DNA of 64,000 bases, taken from positions 62,001 through 126,000 of the forward strand of contig NZ_QJKD01000009.1 in the NCBI RefSeq assembly GCF_003201875.1, read 5' to 3'. The position numbers and the translations under genes are program-made. Origin of the DNA: Hungatella effluvii (GTDB lineage Bacteria > Bacillota > Clostridia > Lachnospirales > Lachnospiraceae). Shown one piece after another: positions 43,828 to 51,770 of this stretch (position 1 is the first letter of the stretch; each line of letters begins with the position of its first letter). The notes under the pieces were generated by a model, which was not told where the DNA came from, did no database searches, and saw nothing but the letters and a program-made list of their open reading frames with translations.

Positions 43828-44472
43828 ATGAAGGCACTTGGACTGATAGAGACAAAGGGCACTCTGGCGGCGGTGGAAGCCGCAGATGCCATGGTAAAAG
43901 CCGCGGATGTCACACTGGTTGAGAAAACACGAGTCGGCGGCGGCCTGGTGACCATCACGGTGACCGGTGATGTGGCCGCGGTACAGGCGGCTGTGGACGC
44001 CGGTGTGGCAGCAGTGGAACGGATCGCGGCCTCCAGCCTGGCGGCAAAACTGGTCATTCCACGGCCTCATGAGGAACTGGAAATCCTGTTTACACCGAAG
44101 GGGCCTGGCGGGAAGACGGACGCGGAAGAGTTAGTAGCTGAAGAGCCGAAAACTATAAAAGCTGCCATAAATTCAAACGCTGAAGAATCAGAAATGAATC
44201 AGCCAGAAGCGATTCAGCCAGAAACAAAAGCGAAAGAATCCCCCCACCCTGCCCTCCCGGAGAAGCTGGACCGGCAGACCTTAGATTCCATCATTGAAAA
44301 ATACGGCATTGCCGAAGGTATGGCGATGGCGGACGGACTGAAAGTAACAGCGTTAAGGACACTGGCCCGCGAATACGGAGAATTGAAGATTTCCGGCAGG
44401 GAAGTGTCCAAAGCCAATAAACAACTGCTGCTGGAGGAATTAAAGAGCTATTACGAAGCTCGAAATGATTGA
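43828..44472 (+). CDS. BMC shell protein with a C-terminal SAP/Rho-N-like extension
   Basis: A 214-residue protein. Residues 1-90 are a normal BMC domain (ALGLIETKGTLAAVEAADAMVKAADV ... GGGLVTITVTGDVAAVQAAVDAG). A flexible Glu/Ala/Pro-rich linker (about 95-145) leads to a helical domain (about 148-212) whose last part, VTALRTLAREYGELKISG ... NKQLLLEELKSYY, resembles SAP or Rho-N helix-extended-loop-helix modules. PduK and EutK likewise carry extra domains on a BMC unit (EutK an HTH). The function of this extension is unknown; nucleic acid or cargo binding is inference. Overlaps the frame leading to the next gene, whose start is 47 bases on. Confidence 0.85.
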   Translation: MKALGLIETKGTLAAVEAADAMVKAADVTLVEKTRVGGGLVTITVTGDVAAVQAAVDAGVAAVERIAASSLAAKLVIPRPHEELEILFTPKGPGGKTDAEELVAEEPKTIKAAINSNAEESEMNQPEAIQPETKAKESPHPALPEKLDRQTLDSIIEKYGIAEGMAMADGLKVTALRTLAREYGELKISGREVSKANKQLLLEELKSYYEARND

Positions 44473-44518
44473 CGCGGTTTTTCGCGGGAACAAAATAATA
44501 GAAAAGGAGATCCTGACA

Positions 44519-46105
44519 ATGGAAAACTTTGATTTTGATTTACGTTCCATCCAGGAAGCCAGAGATTTAGCCAGAAAAGGAGAAATCGCGGCGAAAAAGA
44601 TGGCTACCTACTCCCAGGAGCAGATAGAGGTTATATTACAGAATATGGTAAGAGCAGCAGAGGAACACGCGGTCTGCCTGGGTAAAATGGCAGCAGAGGA
44701 AACCGGGTTCGGTAAGGCGGAGGATAAAGCCTATAAGAATCACGCAGCGTCCACTCTGTTATATGAAGAGATAAAAGATATGAAGACCGTGGGAATCATC
44801 GACGAGGACCCGGTAAAACATACGATGGATGTGGCGGCGCCTGTCGGCCTGGTTATGGGAATCGTTCCATCTACCAACCCGACTTCCACCACAATCTTTA
44901 AATCCATTATTGCGGTGAAATCAGGAAATGCCATCGTCTTTTCCCCCCATCCATCTGCGGCGAAATGTACACTGAAAGCAGCAGAACTGATGCGGGATGC
45001 AGCGGTGGAGGCGGGGGCGCCGGAGGACATTATCGGCTGTGTCACCATGCCGACCATGGGAGCCACCAATGAACTGATGAAATGCAAAGAGGTAAACTTA
45101 ATTATCGCTACCGGAGGCCCCGGCATGGTGAAAGCAGCGTACAGCGCCGGAAAACCGGCTCTGGGCGTAGGCGCGGGCAACTCCCCGGCATACATAGAGC
45201 GGACCGCCGATATCAAACAGGCCGTAAGCAACATCATGGCCAGCAAGACCTTCGATTACGGAACGATCTGCGCTTCCGAGCAGTCGATCGTTGTGGAAGA
45301 ATGCAATAAGGACGCGGTTGTCGCAGAGTTAAAGAGACAGGGAGCCTATTTTATGACTCCAGAGGAGACCGAGAAGGTGTGTGCCCTGCTTTTCAAGAGC
45401 GGAAGCCATAACATGAATGCCAAATTCGTAGGAAGAAGCCCGCAGGTCATTGCGGAAGCGGCGAAGATAACCATTCCGGCAGGAACGAGAGTTCTGATCG
45501 GAGAGCAGGGCGGCGTTGGTGAGGGATACCCGTTATCCTATGAAAAACTGACAACCGTGCTTGCCTTCTATACGGTAAGGGACTGGCAGGAAGCCTGTGA
45601 ACTCAGCATCCGCCTGCTGCAGAACGGTATCGGCCACACCATGAGCATCCACACGGAAGACAGGGAGATGGTGAGAAGATTTGCGGCGAAGCCGGCTTCC
45701 CGTATTCTGGTCAACACCGGAGGAAGCATGGGCGGTACCGGAATCAGCACGGGATTGGCAACCTCCTTTACCTTAGGCTGCGGAACGTGCGGCGGAAGCT
45801 CTGTTTCTGAAAATGTAAGCCCGAAGCATTTAATTAATATTAAAAAAGTTGCGTTCGGTGTGAAAAATTGTGCTACACTGGTGCAGGAAGATAAATCATT
45901 CCGTCATCCGGAACTGGCTTCACAGTCCTGCTGTCAGGGAACCTGCGGTACGGCTTCCAGCCCGGCTGATTTCGTTGCCTCCTTTGAGGAAAAACACTCT
46001 GCCTCCGGTACGGCGAAGGCTGACACTGCGGTTTCCGCAGACTGCGGCAGTGATAAGCTGGCGGCACTCGTAAGAGAACTGGTTATCGCCATGAAGAACC
46101 AGTAA
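44519..46105 (+). CDS. Coenzyme A-acylating acetaldehyde dehydrogenase
   Basis: Oxidises acetaldehyde plus CoA to acetyl-CoA with NAD (CutF-like role). The 528-residue protein has catalytic Cys251 in FDYGTICASEQ, the NAD-binding GVGAGNSPAYIERTADI and SGNAIVFSPHPSA. After the catalytic fold comes a low-complexity linker (about 465-505) and a C-terminal amphipathic helix (DKLAALVRELVIAMKNQ) that looks like an encapsulation peptide. ATG 44519 follows AAAAGGAGA by 8 bases; the frame is open from 44465. Paired with PduL downstream, which removes CoA. Confidence 0.95.
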   Translation: MENFDFDLRSIQEARDLARKGEIAAKKMATYSQEQIEVILQNMVRAAEEHAVCLGKMAAEETGFGKAEDKAYKNHAASTLLYEEIKDMKTVGIIDEDPVKHTMDVAAPVGLVMGIVPSTNPTSTTIFKSIIAVKSGNAIVFSPHPSAAKCTLKAAELMRDAAVEAGAPEDIIGCVTMPTMGATNELMKCKEVNLIIATGGPGMVKAAYSAGKPALGVGAGNSPAYIERTADIKQAVSNIMASKTFDYGTICASEQSIVVEECNKDAVVAELKRQGAYFMTPEETEKVCALLFKSGSHNMNAKFVGRSPQVIAEAAKITIPAGTRVLIGEQGGVGEGYPLSYEKLTTVLAFYTVRDWQEACELSIRLLQNGIGHTMSIHTEDREMVRRFAAKPASRILVNTGGSMGGTGISTGLATSFTLGCGTCGGSSVSENVSPKHLINIKKVAFGVKNCATLVQEDKSFRHPELASQSCCQGTCGTASSPADFVASFEEKHSASGTAKADTAVSADCGSDKLAALVRELVIAMKNQ

Positions 46106-46126
46106 AGCGGCAGAAGGAGGAAACCC

Positions 46127-46789
46127 ATGGATCAGTATGAGGCAATGATCAAGCTTCTTTTGGAAGCAGTAAAAAATGAGGACGGCACAGCGGCGGATAA
46201 CGCTTCCGCGAACACCCCGGCAAATGCGGTGCCGGTCGGCGTATCCAACCGGCACGTACATTTATCCCAGGCCGATTTAGATACCCTGTTCGGCCGCGGG
46301 TACGAATTGACGAAGACGAAAGACTTATCCCAGCCGGGCCAGTTTGCGTGCAAAGAGACCGTAACGGTCTGCGGACCGAAGGGGGCCATTGAAAAGGTTA
46401 GAATTCTGGGACCTGTAAGGAGCCGGACACAGGTGGAGATTCTCGCCGGTGACTGCTTTAAACTGGGCGCCAAGGCGGAACCGAGGCTGTCCGGTGATCT
46501 GGACGGTACGCCGGGAATCACTCTTGTGGGACCGAAGGGATCCGTACAGACGAAAGAAGGTCTGATGGTGGCGCAGCGCCATATCCATATGCATCCGGAT
46601 GATGCGGCCAGGTTTGGCGTTCATGACGGCCAGTCTGTTTCTATTGAGACAGATGGATTACGCGGAGGCGTTTACCGCAATGTGTTAATCCGTGTAACGC
46701 CGGAATCCGCACTGGAGTGTCATGTGGATACAGAGGAAGCCAACGCCATGGGAATCGGTTGTTCCGCGGCTGTCACTCTGGTAAAGTAA
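46127..46789 (+). CDS. pduL: PduL-type phosphotransacylase
   Basis: Converts acetyl-CoA to acetyl-phosphate and recycles CoA within the shell. The 220-residue protein has an N-terminal encapsulation helix (QYEAMIKLLLEAVKNE) and linker, then the two PduL domains with the zinc-ligand motifs VSNRHVHLSQADL and AQRHIHMHPDDAARFG. GAAGGAGG precedes the ATG. With the ALDH it completes the oxidative branch to acetate; the final kinase would be cytosolic Ack or a EutP/EutQ activity. Confidence 0.95.
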   Translation: MDQYEAMIKLLLEAVKNEDGTAADNASANTPANAVPVGVSNRHVHLSQADLDTLFGRGYELTKTKDLSQPGQFACKETVTVCGPKGAIEKVRILGPVRSRTQVEILAGDCFKLGAKAEPRLSGDLDGTPGITLVGPKGSVQTKEGLMVAQRHIHMHPDDAARFGVHDGQSVSIETDGLRGGVYRNVLIRVTPESALECHVDTEEANAMGIGCSAAVTLVK

Positions 46790-46850
46790 AAAGTCTGTTT
46801 ATAAAAAGTATAGCATTTAAAATTAAAATAAAATTCAGGAGGATTTCACA

Positions 46851-47138
46851 ATGAAATACGATGCATTAGGAATGATTGAGACAAAAGGTTTAGTTGGATC
46901 TATCGAGGCAGCAGATGCCATGGTTAAGGCTGCAAATGTTACATTAATCGGCAAGGAATTCGTAGGCGGCGGTCTCGTTACCGTCATGGTAAGAGGCGAT
47001 GTCGGTGCAGTAAAGGCAGCGACTGACGCCGGCGCGGCAGCAGCTCAGAGAGTAGGCGAGCTTGTATCCGTTCATGTGATTCCGCGTCCTCACGCAGAGG
47101 TGGAGACCATTCTTCCGGCAGCTGCAAGAGAAGAGTAA
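46851..47138 (+). CDS. BMC-domain hexameric shell protein (second copy, highly expressed codon use)
   Basis: A 95-residue PduA/EutM-type shell protein nearly identical to the one at 32916 (six differences: F37 for H and changes near the C-terminus). The DNA differs at many silent sites, with TTA, GCT/GCA and GTT codons like those of gapA and pgk in this window, which suggests strong expression. It is preceded by a 61-base A/T-rich gap and AGGAGG. It may be the main shell tile. Confidence 0.96.
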   Translation: MKYDALGMIETKGLVGSIEAADAMVKAANVTLIGKEFVGGGLVTVMVRGDVGAVKAATDAGAAAAQRVGELVSVHVIPRPHAEVETILPAAAREE

Positions 47139-47144
47139 TCAGTC

Positions 47145-47172
47145 AGGGAGTGCTCTCGTTTCGGAGAGTGCT
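47145..47172 (+). promoter_or_regulatory. Hairpin between the shell gene and the transporter gene
   Basis: ggagtgctctc / gagagtgctcc pair through G-U tolerance around a six-base loop. No T run follows, so it may damp read-through or protect the 3' end of the shell mRNA instead of ending transcription. Confidence 0.45.
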
Positions 47173-47200
47173 CCTTAACCAATAAGGAGGGCTTATAAGA

Positions 47201-48280
47201 ATGAATGAAGGTGCAGGCGCAGCAGCTGTTGCTGCGAAGAAAAAATTATCTGCCCAGTTTTTTAAGAAGGGTGTATTTGTTGCAATCATGTCCGGTATCT
47301 GTTACGGGCTGTATTCCGCGTTTATGACACTGGGAATGACAAAGGGGATATGGGCGGACTGGTATGGTCCTAATACGGCGGCTTTGTCTGCTTTTGTCAT
47401 TACGTATCTGCTAGGCTCACTGGGAAGTGCGATCAACGATACGTGCAGTGCGGTATGGGCTCTGCTGATTGCCGGAGCAAAGGGAAAGCTGGGCGACTTT
47501 TTCCGCTGTTTAAAGACGAAACCAGGCTGGATCATGATCGCTGCCGCTCTGGTGGGCGGCCCCATCTCCAGTGCGGCCTATGTGGTTGGACTTCAGATGG
47601 CTGGTTCCATCGTTATTCCGATTTCGGCTCTCTGCCCTGCAATCGGTGCAATCTTAGGAAGAGTGCTCTACAAGCAGGAACTGAATAAGCGCATGGTTGC
47701 CGGTATCGGTATCTGCGTTCTTTCCAGCTTTATGATCGGAAGCACCAGCCTGGGCGGCGATGCTCCGGAAGGTCGTCTCCTGGGAATCTGTATCGCGTTT
47801 ATCGCGGCTCTGGGCTGGGGGATAGAAGGATGCGTAGCCGGTTATGGTACGACCCTGATCGACTATGAGATCGGTATTACCATTCGCCAGTGTACCTCCG
47901 GACTTTCCAACCTGTTTATTCTGGTTCCGATTTTTGGCATTATTGCCGGCAACATCGGCATTGCTCCTCATTTAACGGTTCAGGCATTTACCAGCGGTCC
48001 GGCCATGATCTTTTTCGTGATAAGCGGATTCTTCGCCCTGTTTGCATACAGTCTGTGGTATAAAGGAAACAGCATGTGCGGCGCGGCTCTCGGTATGGCG
48101 TGTAACGGAGCGTTTTCCTTCTGGGGACCGTTCTTCTGCTGGATTATCCTCGGTGTCATCTGCGGGATCGACGGCTGGTCACTTCCGCCAATCGTCTGGG
48201 CAGCAGCGATTCTGATGATATTCGGTATCCTTATGATCGCCATGAATCCGCTGGATTTATTTAAGAAAAAGGAGGACTAG
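47201..48280 (+). CDS. DMT-superfamily (EamA/GRP-like) transporter
   Basis: A 359-residue membrane protein with about ten helices in two inverted halves and an N-terminal Ala-rich cytosolic stretch. The pattern AAALVGGPISSAAYVVGLQMAGSIVIPISALCPAIGAILGRVLYKQELNKRM fits drug/metabolite transporters of the GRP/RhaT-like branch. Its place inside the operon, after the last shell gene, suggests choline import or trimethylamine/ethanol-related export; direction and substrate cannot be read from sequence. AAGGAGG precedes the ATG. A BCCT or ABC choline carrier is absent from the locus. Confidence 0.82.
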   Translation: MNEGAGAAAVAAKKKLSAQFFKKGVFVAIMSGICYGLYSAFMTLGMTKGIWADWYGPNTAALSAFVITYLLGSLGSAINDTCSAVWALLIAGAKGKLGDFFRCLKTKPGWIMIAAALVGGPISSAAYVVGLQMAGSIVIPISALCPAIGAILGRVLYKQELNKRMVAGIGICVLSSFMIGSTSLGGDAPEGRLLGICIAFIAALGWGIEGCVAGYGTTLIDYEIGITIRQCTSGLSNLFILVPIFGIIAGNIGIAPHLTVQAFTSGPAMIFFVISGFFALFAYSLWYKGNSMCGAALGMACNGAFSFWGPFFCWIILGVICGIDGWSLPPIVWAAAILMIFGILMIAMNPLDLFKKKED

Positions 48281-48284
48281 GCAG

Positions 48285-48551
48285 ATGAAACCACTGAGTT
48301 ACGCGATTATCAAACACTTTACGGAGGTCCCCGAGGCCTGTGCGGAAGATGTAATCGACGCCTTAAAGGGAGATTACGGTAAGTTCAGGGGATTGACCCT
48401 TAAGTCTGTGATCGAGACCCTGATGACGGACGAGGCCAACGGTCTCCTGGAGGAATCCAGATTTGAACTGGATGAAGTCGGAAATTTAAGGATTTACTAC
48501 CGGGCGAATGAGGAGCAGAAAGCGACCATCAACCGGTATATCAAAGACTGA
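48285..48551 (+). CDS. Small protein of unknown function at the end of the cut operon
   Basis: An 88-residue acidic protein starting four bases after the transporter stop, with AAAGGAGG inside the transporter's last codons. Predicted helices alternate with a short strand pair (GLLEESRFELDEVGNLRIYYRANEEQ), a winged-helix-like pattern: three helices (YAIIKHFTEV, AEDVIDALKG, TLKSVIETLMTDE) followed by a beta wing. It could be a small DNA-binding or adaptor protein. Not recognised. The terminator follows. Confidence 0.75.
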   Translation: MKPLSYAIIKHFTEVPEACAEDVIDALKGDYGKFRGLTLKSVIETLMTDEANGLLEESRFELDEVGNLRIYYRANEEQKATINRYIKD

Positions 48552-48576
48552 CGGCGGGATACGGTATAACCGCTGA

Positions 48577-48626
48577 ACAGCCATCGATTGGAGGCGGGCC
48601 TGGCCCTTCCAGTCGATGGCTGTTTT
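48577..48626 (+). terminator. Intrinsic terminator of the cut operon
   Basis: Long stem acagccatcgattgg / ccagtcgatggctgt (one mismatch, G/C-rich loop region) followed by tttt, 25 bases after the last operon gene. Confidence 0.85.
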
Positions 48627-48696
48627 GTGTAGTAGGAAGGTGCTCCGCACCCTTTACTCTTCAGTGTATGGACTTTACTACAGTGTATGGAATTCA

Positions 48697-49494
48697 CTAC
48701 AACGGAAGAAACTGCGCTTTCCGCTGGCGGAACACCGTATAATACGAGAACCCGCATTCCTTCAGCAGTTCTCTTGTCCGCTCGAAATCAGCCCCTAAAT
48801 CTTCAGGTATATGGGCGTCCGAGCCAATCGTCAGGATTTCTCCGCCTAGCTCCCGGTAGCGTTTCAGCACATCTGCTGCCGGGTTGGGCTGGCTGATGCC
48901 CTTCCGCAGTCCGGCCGTGTTGCATTCAATCCCCTTGCCGTGTTCGATGACAGCCTTAAGAATCCTGTCGAGGATGTCCCTGTACGCCTCATAGCTGTAG
49001 AAGGCGGCCTTGTTGGGACCGTATCGGACGATGTAGTCGATGTGGCCCGCCACGTCGTAATCGTCCAAATGGCTGACATTATCCAGCGTAGTCTCAAAAT
49101 ACTGGAGGTAGGCATTGGCCTCCCCCCTCTCCTCGAAAAACTCCGGGTAGGCGGGATCTTTTCTGTCTATGAAATGGGTGGAACCGATGACGAAATCAAA
49201 GGGATATCTGCGGGTCAGTTCCTTAAAATACTCCTTTAAATGGACCTGCAGTCCCAGTTCAATGCCGATCCTCACATCGATCCGGTCTTTATATTCTTCC
49301 TGAAGCCTGGTGAGAGAACTCATGTAGGGGTCCAAATCCAGGTTGAAGTCGATGATGGATTCCACGTCATAGTCGTGGTGGTCCGTGATGCACAGCGAAT
49401 CCATTCCCAGTTGTATGGCACGCTCGATCTGCGCCCTGGGGGGCGTCGTGGAATCGCCGGAAAAATCCGTGTGCAGATGGTAATCTGGCAGCAT
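48697..49494 (-). CDS. hisJ: PHP-domain histidinol-phosphatase
   Basis: A 265-residue metal-dependent phosphatase of the PHP family, HisJ type, which makes histidinol from its phosphate. Metal ligands are in DYHLHTDFSGD, ITDHHDYD, GIELGLQVH, GSTHF, GHIDYI and GSDAHIPEDLG. Minus strand, with GAGAGGAGA before the ATG. No his operon is near, so a different phosphate ester cannot be excluded. It is convergent with the cut operon; its upstream side is the hairpin element at 49523. Confidence 0.9.
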   Translation of the reverse strand: MLPDYHLHTDFSGDSTTPPRAQIERAIQLGMDSLCITDHHDYDVESIIDFNLDLDPYMSSLTRLQEEYKDRIDVRIGIELGLQVHLKEYFKELTRRYPFDFVIGSTHFIDRKDPAYPEFFEERGEANAYLQYFETTLDNVSHLDDYDVAGHIDYIVRYGPNKAAFYSYEAYRDILDRILKAVIEHGKGIECNTAGLRKGISQPNPAADVLKRYRELGGEILTIGSDAHIPEDLGADFERTRELLKECGFSYYTVFRQRKAQFLPL

Positions 49495-49522
49495 GACTGT
49501 CTCCTCTCTCTCTGAATGAAAG

Positions 49523-49688
49523 CTAGTACTGCATTGCGTAATTAATTGTGAATAAAATGCCTGATATCTACGTCAGAGGCGTGTCTGCAAAGCGACGGCG
49601 TAGTGGACCCTACGACTAGCTTTGTAGGCGCGGTTCTGGCGTAGATAGCGGGTGTTTTATCACAGTTAATTACGCAACGCAGTACTAG
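49523..49688. repeat. Long-hairpin element, family 1, copy 2
   Basis: A 166-base element in inverse orientation to copy 1 at 2463: termini ctagtactgcattg (49523-49536) and caacgcagtactag (49675-49688), arms of 20-21 bases, and a 97-base core (49558-49654). The arm sequence differs from copy 1 but remains complementary within this copy. It lies between the divergent hisJ and Na/Pi transporter genes. Confidence 0.85.
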
Positions 49689-49781
49689 AACCATTATAAT
49701 CAATATCGTTGGGAAAAGCAACGCAGGATTCGTCAGCTTTACACACTTTTTACCAAAAGTTTACAGAATTCATAAAAAGCG

Positions 49782-49811
49782 TTGAAAAGACATTCCGGTC
49801 TATGATATCAT
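49782..49811 (+). promoter_or_regulatory. Possible promoter of the Na/Pi cotransporter gene
   Basis: TTGAAA (49782-49787), 18-base spacer, TATCAT (49806-49811). The boxes are moderate. Nothing else is seen in the gap apart from the hairpin element. Confidence 0.45.
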
Positions 49812-49909
49812 TAGAGATGCGCGCGGCGGAGGGAATCCATGCGGGTATGAAGCCGGCGCTTAAAAAAGAAAATGAATGCAGTTGAAAAAGGGGTTACAAG
49901 GAGGTAACT

Positions 49910-51577
49910 ATGTCTGTCAATGACATATCAAGTCTGTTCAGTTTTATCGGTGGACTGGGGATGTTCCTGTATGGCATGAACATCATGGCCGACGGTATGC
50001 AGAAGACCGCCGGAAGTAAGATGAGCCAGTTTTTGGGAATGTTAACGAACAATCGTCTGATGGCGGTCCTTTTGGGTGCGCTGATCACGGCAATTATTCA
50101 GAGCAGCGGTGCTACGACGGTTATGGTAGTCGGTTTTGTAAGTGCCGGGGTCCTGAATCTGACACAGGCGGTAGGCGTGATCATGGGTGCCAATATCGGT
50201 ACGACGATTACGGCCTGGATTGTATCTATGAACCAGCTGGGAGATGCGTTTGCCGTATTCCAGCCGGCATTTTTTGCTCCGCTGTTGATCGGGATCGGAG
50301 CGATTTTCATGTTATTTGGTAAAAAACAGAGGATGAAAACGGCGGGAGAGATTCTGGTCGGCCTTGGTCTTCTGTTCATTGGTCTTGATTTTATGTCGAG
50401 TTCCATATCGCCATACACCGACGCGCCTGTTTTCTCTGAGGCATTCCGCCTGCTGGGAAGCAATCCATTGCTGGGAATGATCATCGGTGCTCTGGTTACG
50501 GCTCTTCTTCAGAGCTCCTCCGCCTCAGTCGGTATCTTACAGACTCTGGCGATGAACGGTGTGGTAACGACGAACGCGGCGATTTTCATCACGCTGGGCC
50601 AGAATATCGGTTCCTGTGTGACCGCCATGATATCCAGTATCGGCGGGTCCAGAACCGCAAAGAGAGCGGCCGTCATCCACCTGACATTTAATGTGATGGG
50701 CGCTGTGATATTCGGAGTGATTTCGTTTATCCTGTTTTCCCTTCATCCGGTCCTTGCGGCCCATAACATTACATCTGTGCAGATATCGATTTTCCATACG
50801 ATCTTTAACCTGACGAACACGGCGCTTCTGTTTCCGTTTGCCAATCAGCTGGTGAAACTCTCCGGAGTCTTCGTTCCGGAGGATAAGAAGGAACCGGCCG
50901 TCACTGACGAAGAGTCCGAGACGATGAAGCATCTGGATGAGAGAATATTCGAATCTCCTGCATTTGCCGTGGAGACGGCGGCCATGGAAGTGGTTCATAT
51001 GGGACAGATCACCATGGAGAATGTCAGACGGGCCATGGACGCAGTTCTGACTAAGAATGCAAATGAAGTCGAAGACGTGTATAAAACGGAGCAGACCATC
51101 AATAATATGGAGAAGATGCTGACCGAATATCTCGTCAAGGTCAACAACCTGTCGCTGACGGAAAGACAGAAGCTGGTTGTGAATGACTTGTTCTACAGCA
51201 TCAATGACATTGAGCGTGTGGGAGACCACGCAGAAAACCTGGCCGAGCAGGCGGAATACATGGTTCAGCATAATATCAGTTTTTCAGAAACAGGAGAGTC
51301 GGACCTTCATGTTATTTGTGAGACCGCTTTTAACTCGTTCAAGCACTCCATCAACGCCCGGCAGAAGGGGGACATGGACGACGTCAGAAAGGTAAGCCAG
51401 TACGAGGATGAGGTGGATACGCTGGAGGAAGAGCTGAGGGAGAAGCACATCGAGCGGCTGTCTGCCGGTAAATGTGACCCTTCGGCAGGGGTGGTATTCC
51501 TGGATCTTATCAGCAATCTGGAACGTATTTCTGATCACGCATACAATCTTGCCGGTTACGTGAAGGACGAGATGTAG
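49910..51577 (+). CDS. Na+/Pi cotransporter family protein with PhoU-like domain
   Basis: A 555-residue protein. The membrane part (about residues 1-315) has the two NptA/PNaS repeats marked by QSSGATTVMVVGFV and QSSSASVGILQTLA. The C-terminal part (about 340-550) is a PhoU-like helical bundle with ERVGDHAENLAE and ERISDHAYNLAG, typical metal-binding signatures. It imports phosphate with sodium, and the PhoU part probably regulates flux. AAGGAGG precedes the ATG. No pst or pho genes adjoin it. Confidence 0.93.
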   Translation: MSVNDISSLFSFIGGLGMFLYGMNIMADGMQKTAGSKMSQFLGMLTNNRLMAVLLGALITAIIQSSGATTVMVVGFVSAGVLNLTQAVGVIMGANIGTTITAWIVSMNQLGDAFAVFQPAFFAPLLIGIGAIFMLFGKKQRMKTAGEILVGLGLLFIGLDFMSSSISPYTDAPVFSEAFRLLGSNPLLGMIIGALVTALLQSSSASVGILQTLAMNGVVTTNAAIFITLGQNIGSCVTAMISSIGGSRTAKRAAVIHLTFNVMGAVIFGVISFILFSLHPVLAAHNITSVQISIFHTIFNLTNTALLFPFANQLVKLSGVFVPEDKKEPAVTDEESETMKHLDERIFESPAFAVETAAMEVVHMGQITMENVRRAMDAVLTKNANEVEDVYKTEQTINNMEKMLTEYLVKVNNLSLTERQKLVVNDLFYSINDIERVGDHAENLAEQAEYMVQHNISFSETGESDLHVICETAFNSFKHSINARQKGDMDDVRKVSQYEDEVDTLEEELREKHIERLSAGKCDPSAGVVFLDLISNLERISDHAYNLAGYVKDEM

Positions 51578-51622
51578 AAAATGTTAAAAAAGTAACAAAA
51601 TCCCAAAAATGAAAAAAAGGAC

Positions 51623-51651
51623 TTGCTATTTAATGGATTATTAGGTAAAAT
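51623..51651 (+). promoter_or_regulatory. gapA promoter
   Basis: TTGCTA (51623-51628), 17-base spacer, TAAAAT (51646-51651). A 120-base A/T-rich leader follows. Confidence 0.65.
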
Positions 51652-51770
51652 AATGGGTAGTTGATTTTATTTTAACAAAATCACAAGAAATCCACTCTTC
51701 ATTACAGATGGTGGATATGTGAATTAAAAGGTACAATCAAATTAATTTTATTCTTAGGAGGAATTGAATT

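Noticed and set aside
31674..48551. Ethanolamine (eut) or propanediol (pdu/GRM3) microcompartment
   Set aside because: No EutBC ammonia lyase or B12 diol dehydratase is present, and the glycyl radical enzyme has the choline-lyase residues Y208, D216, T502 and Y506 in CutC numbering.
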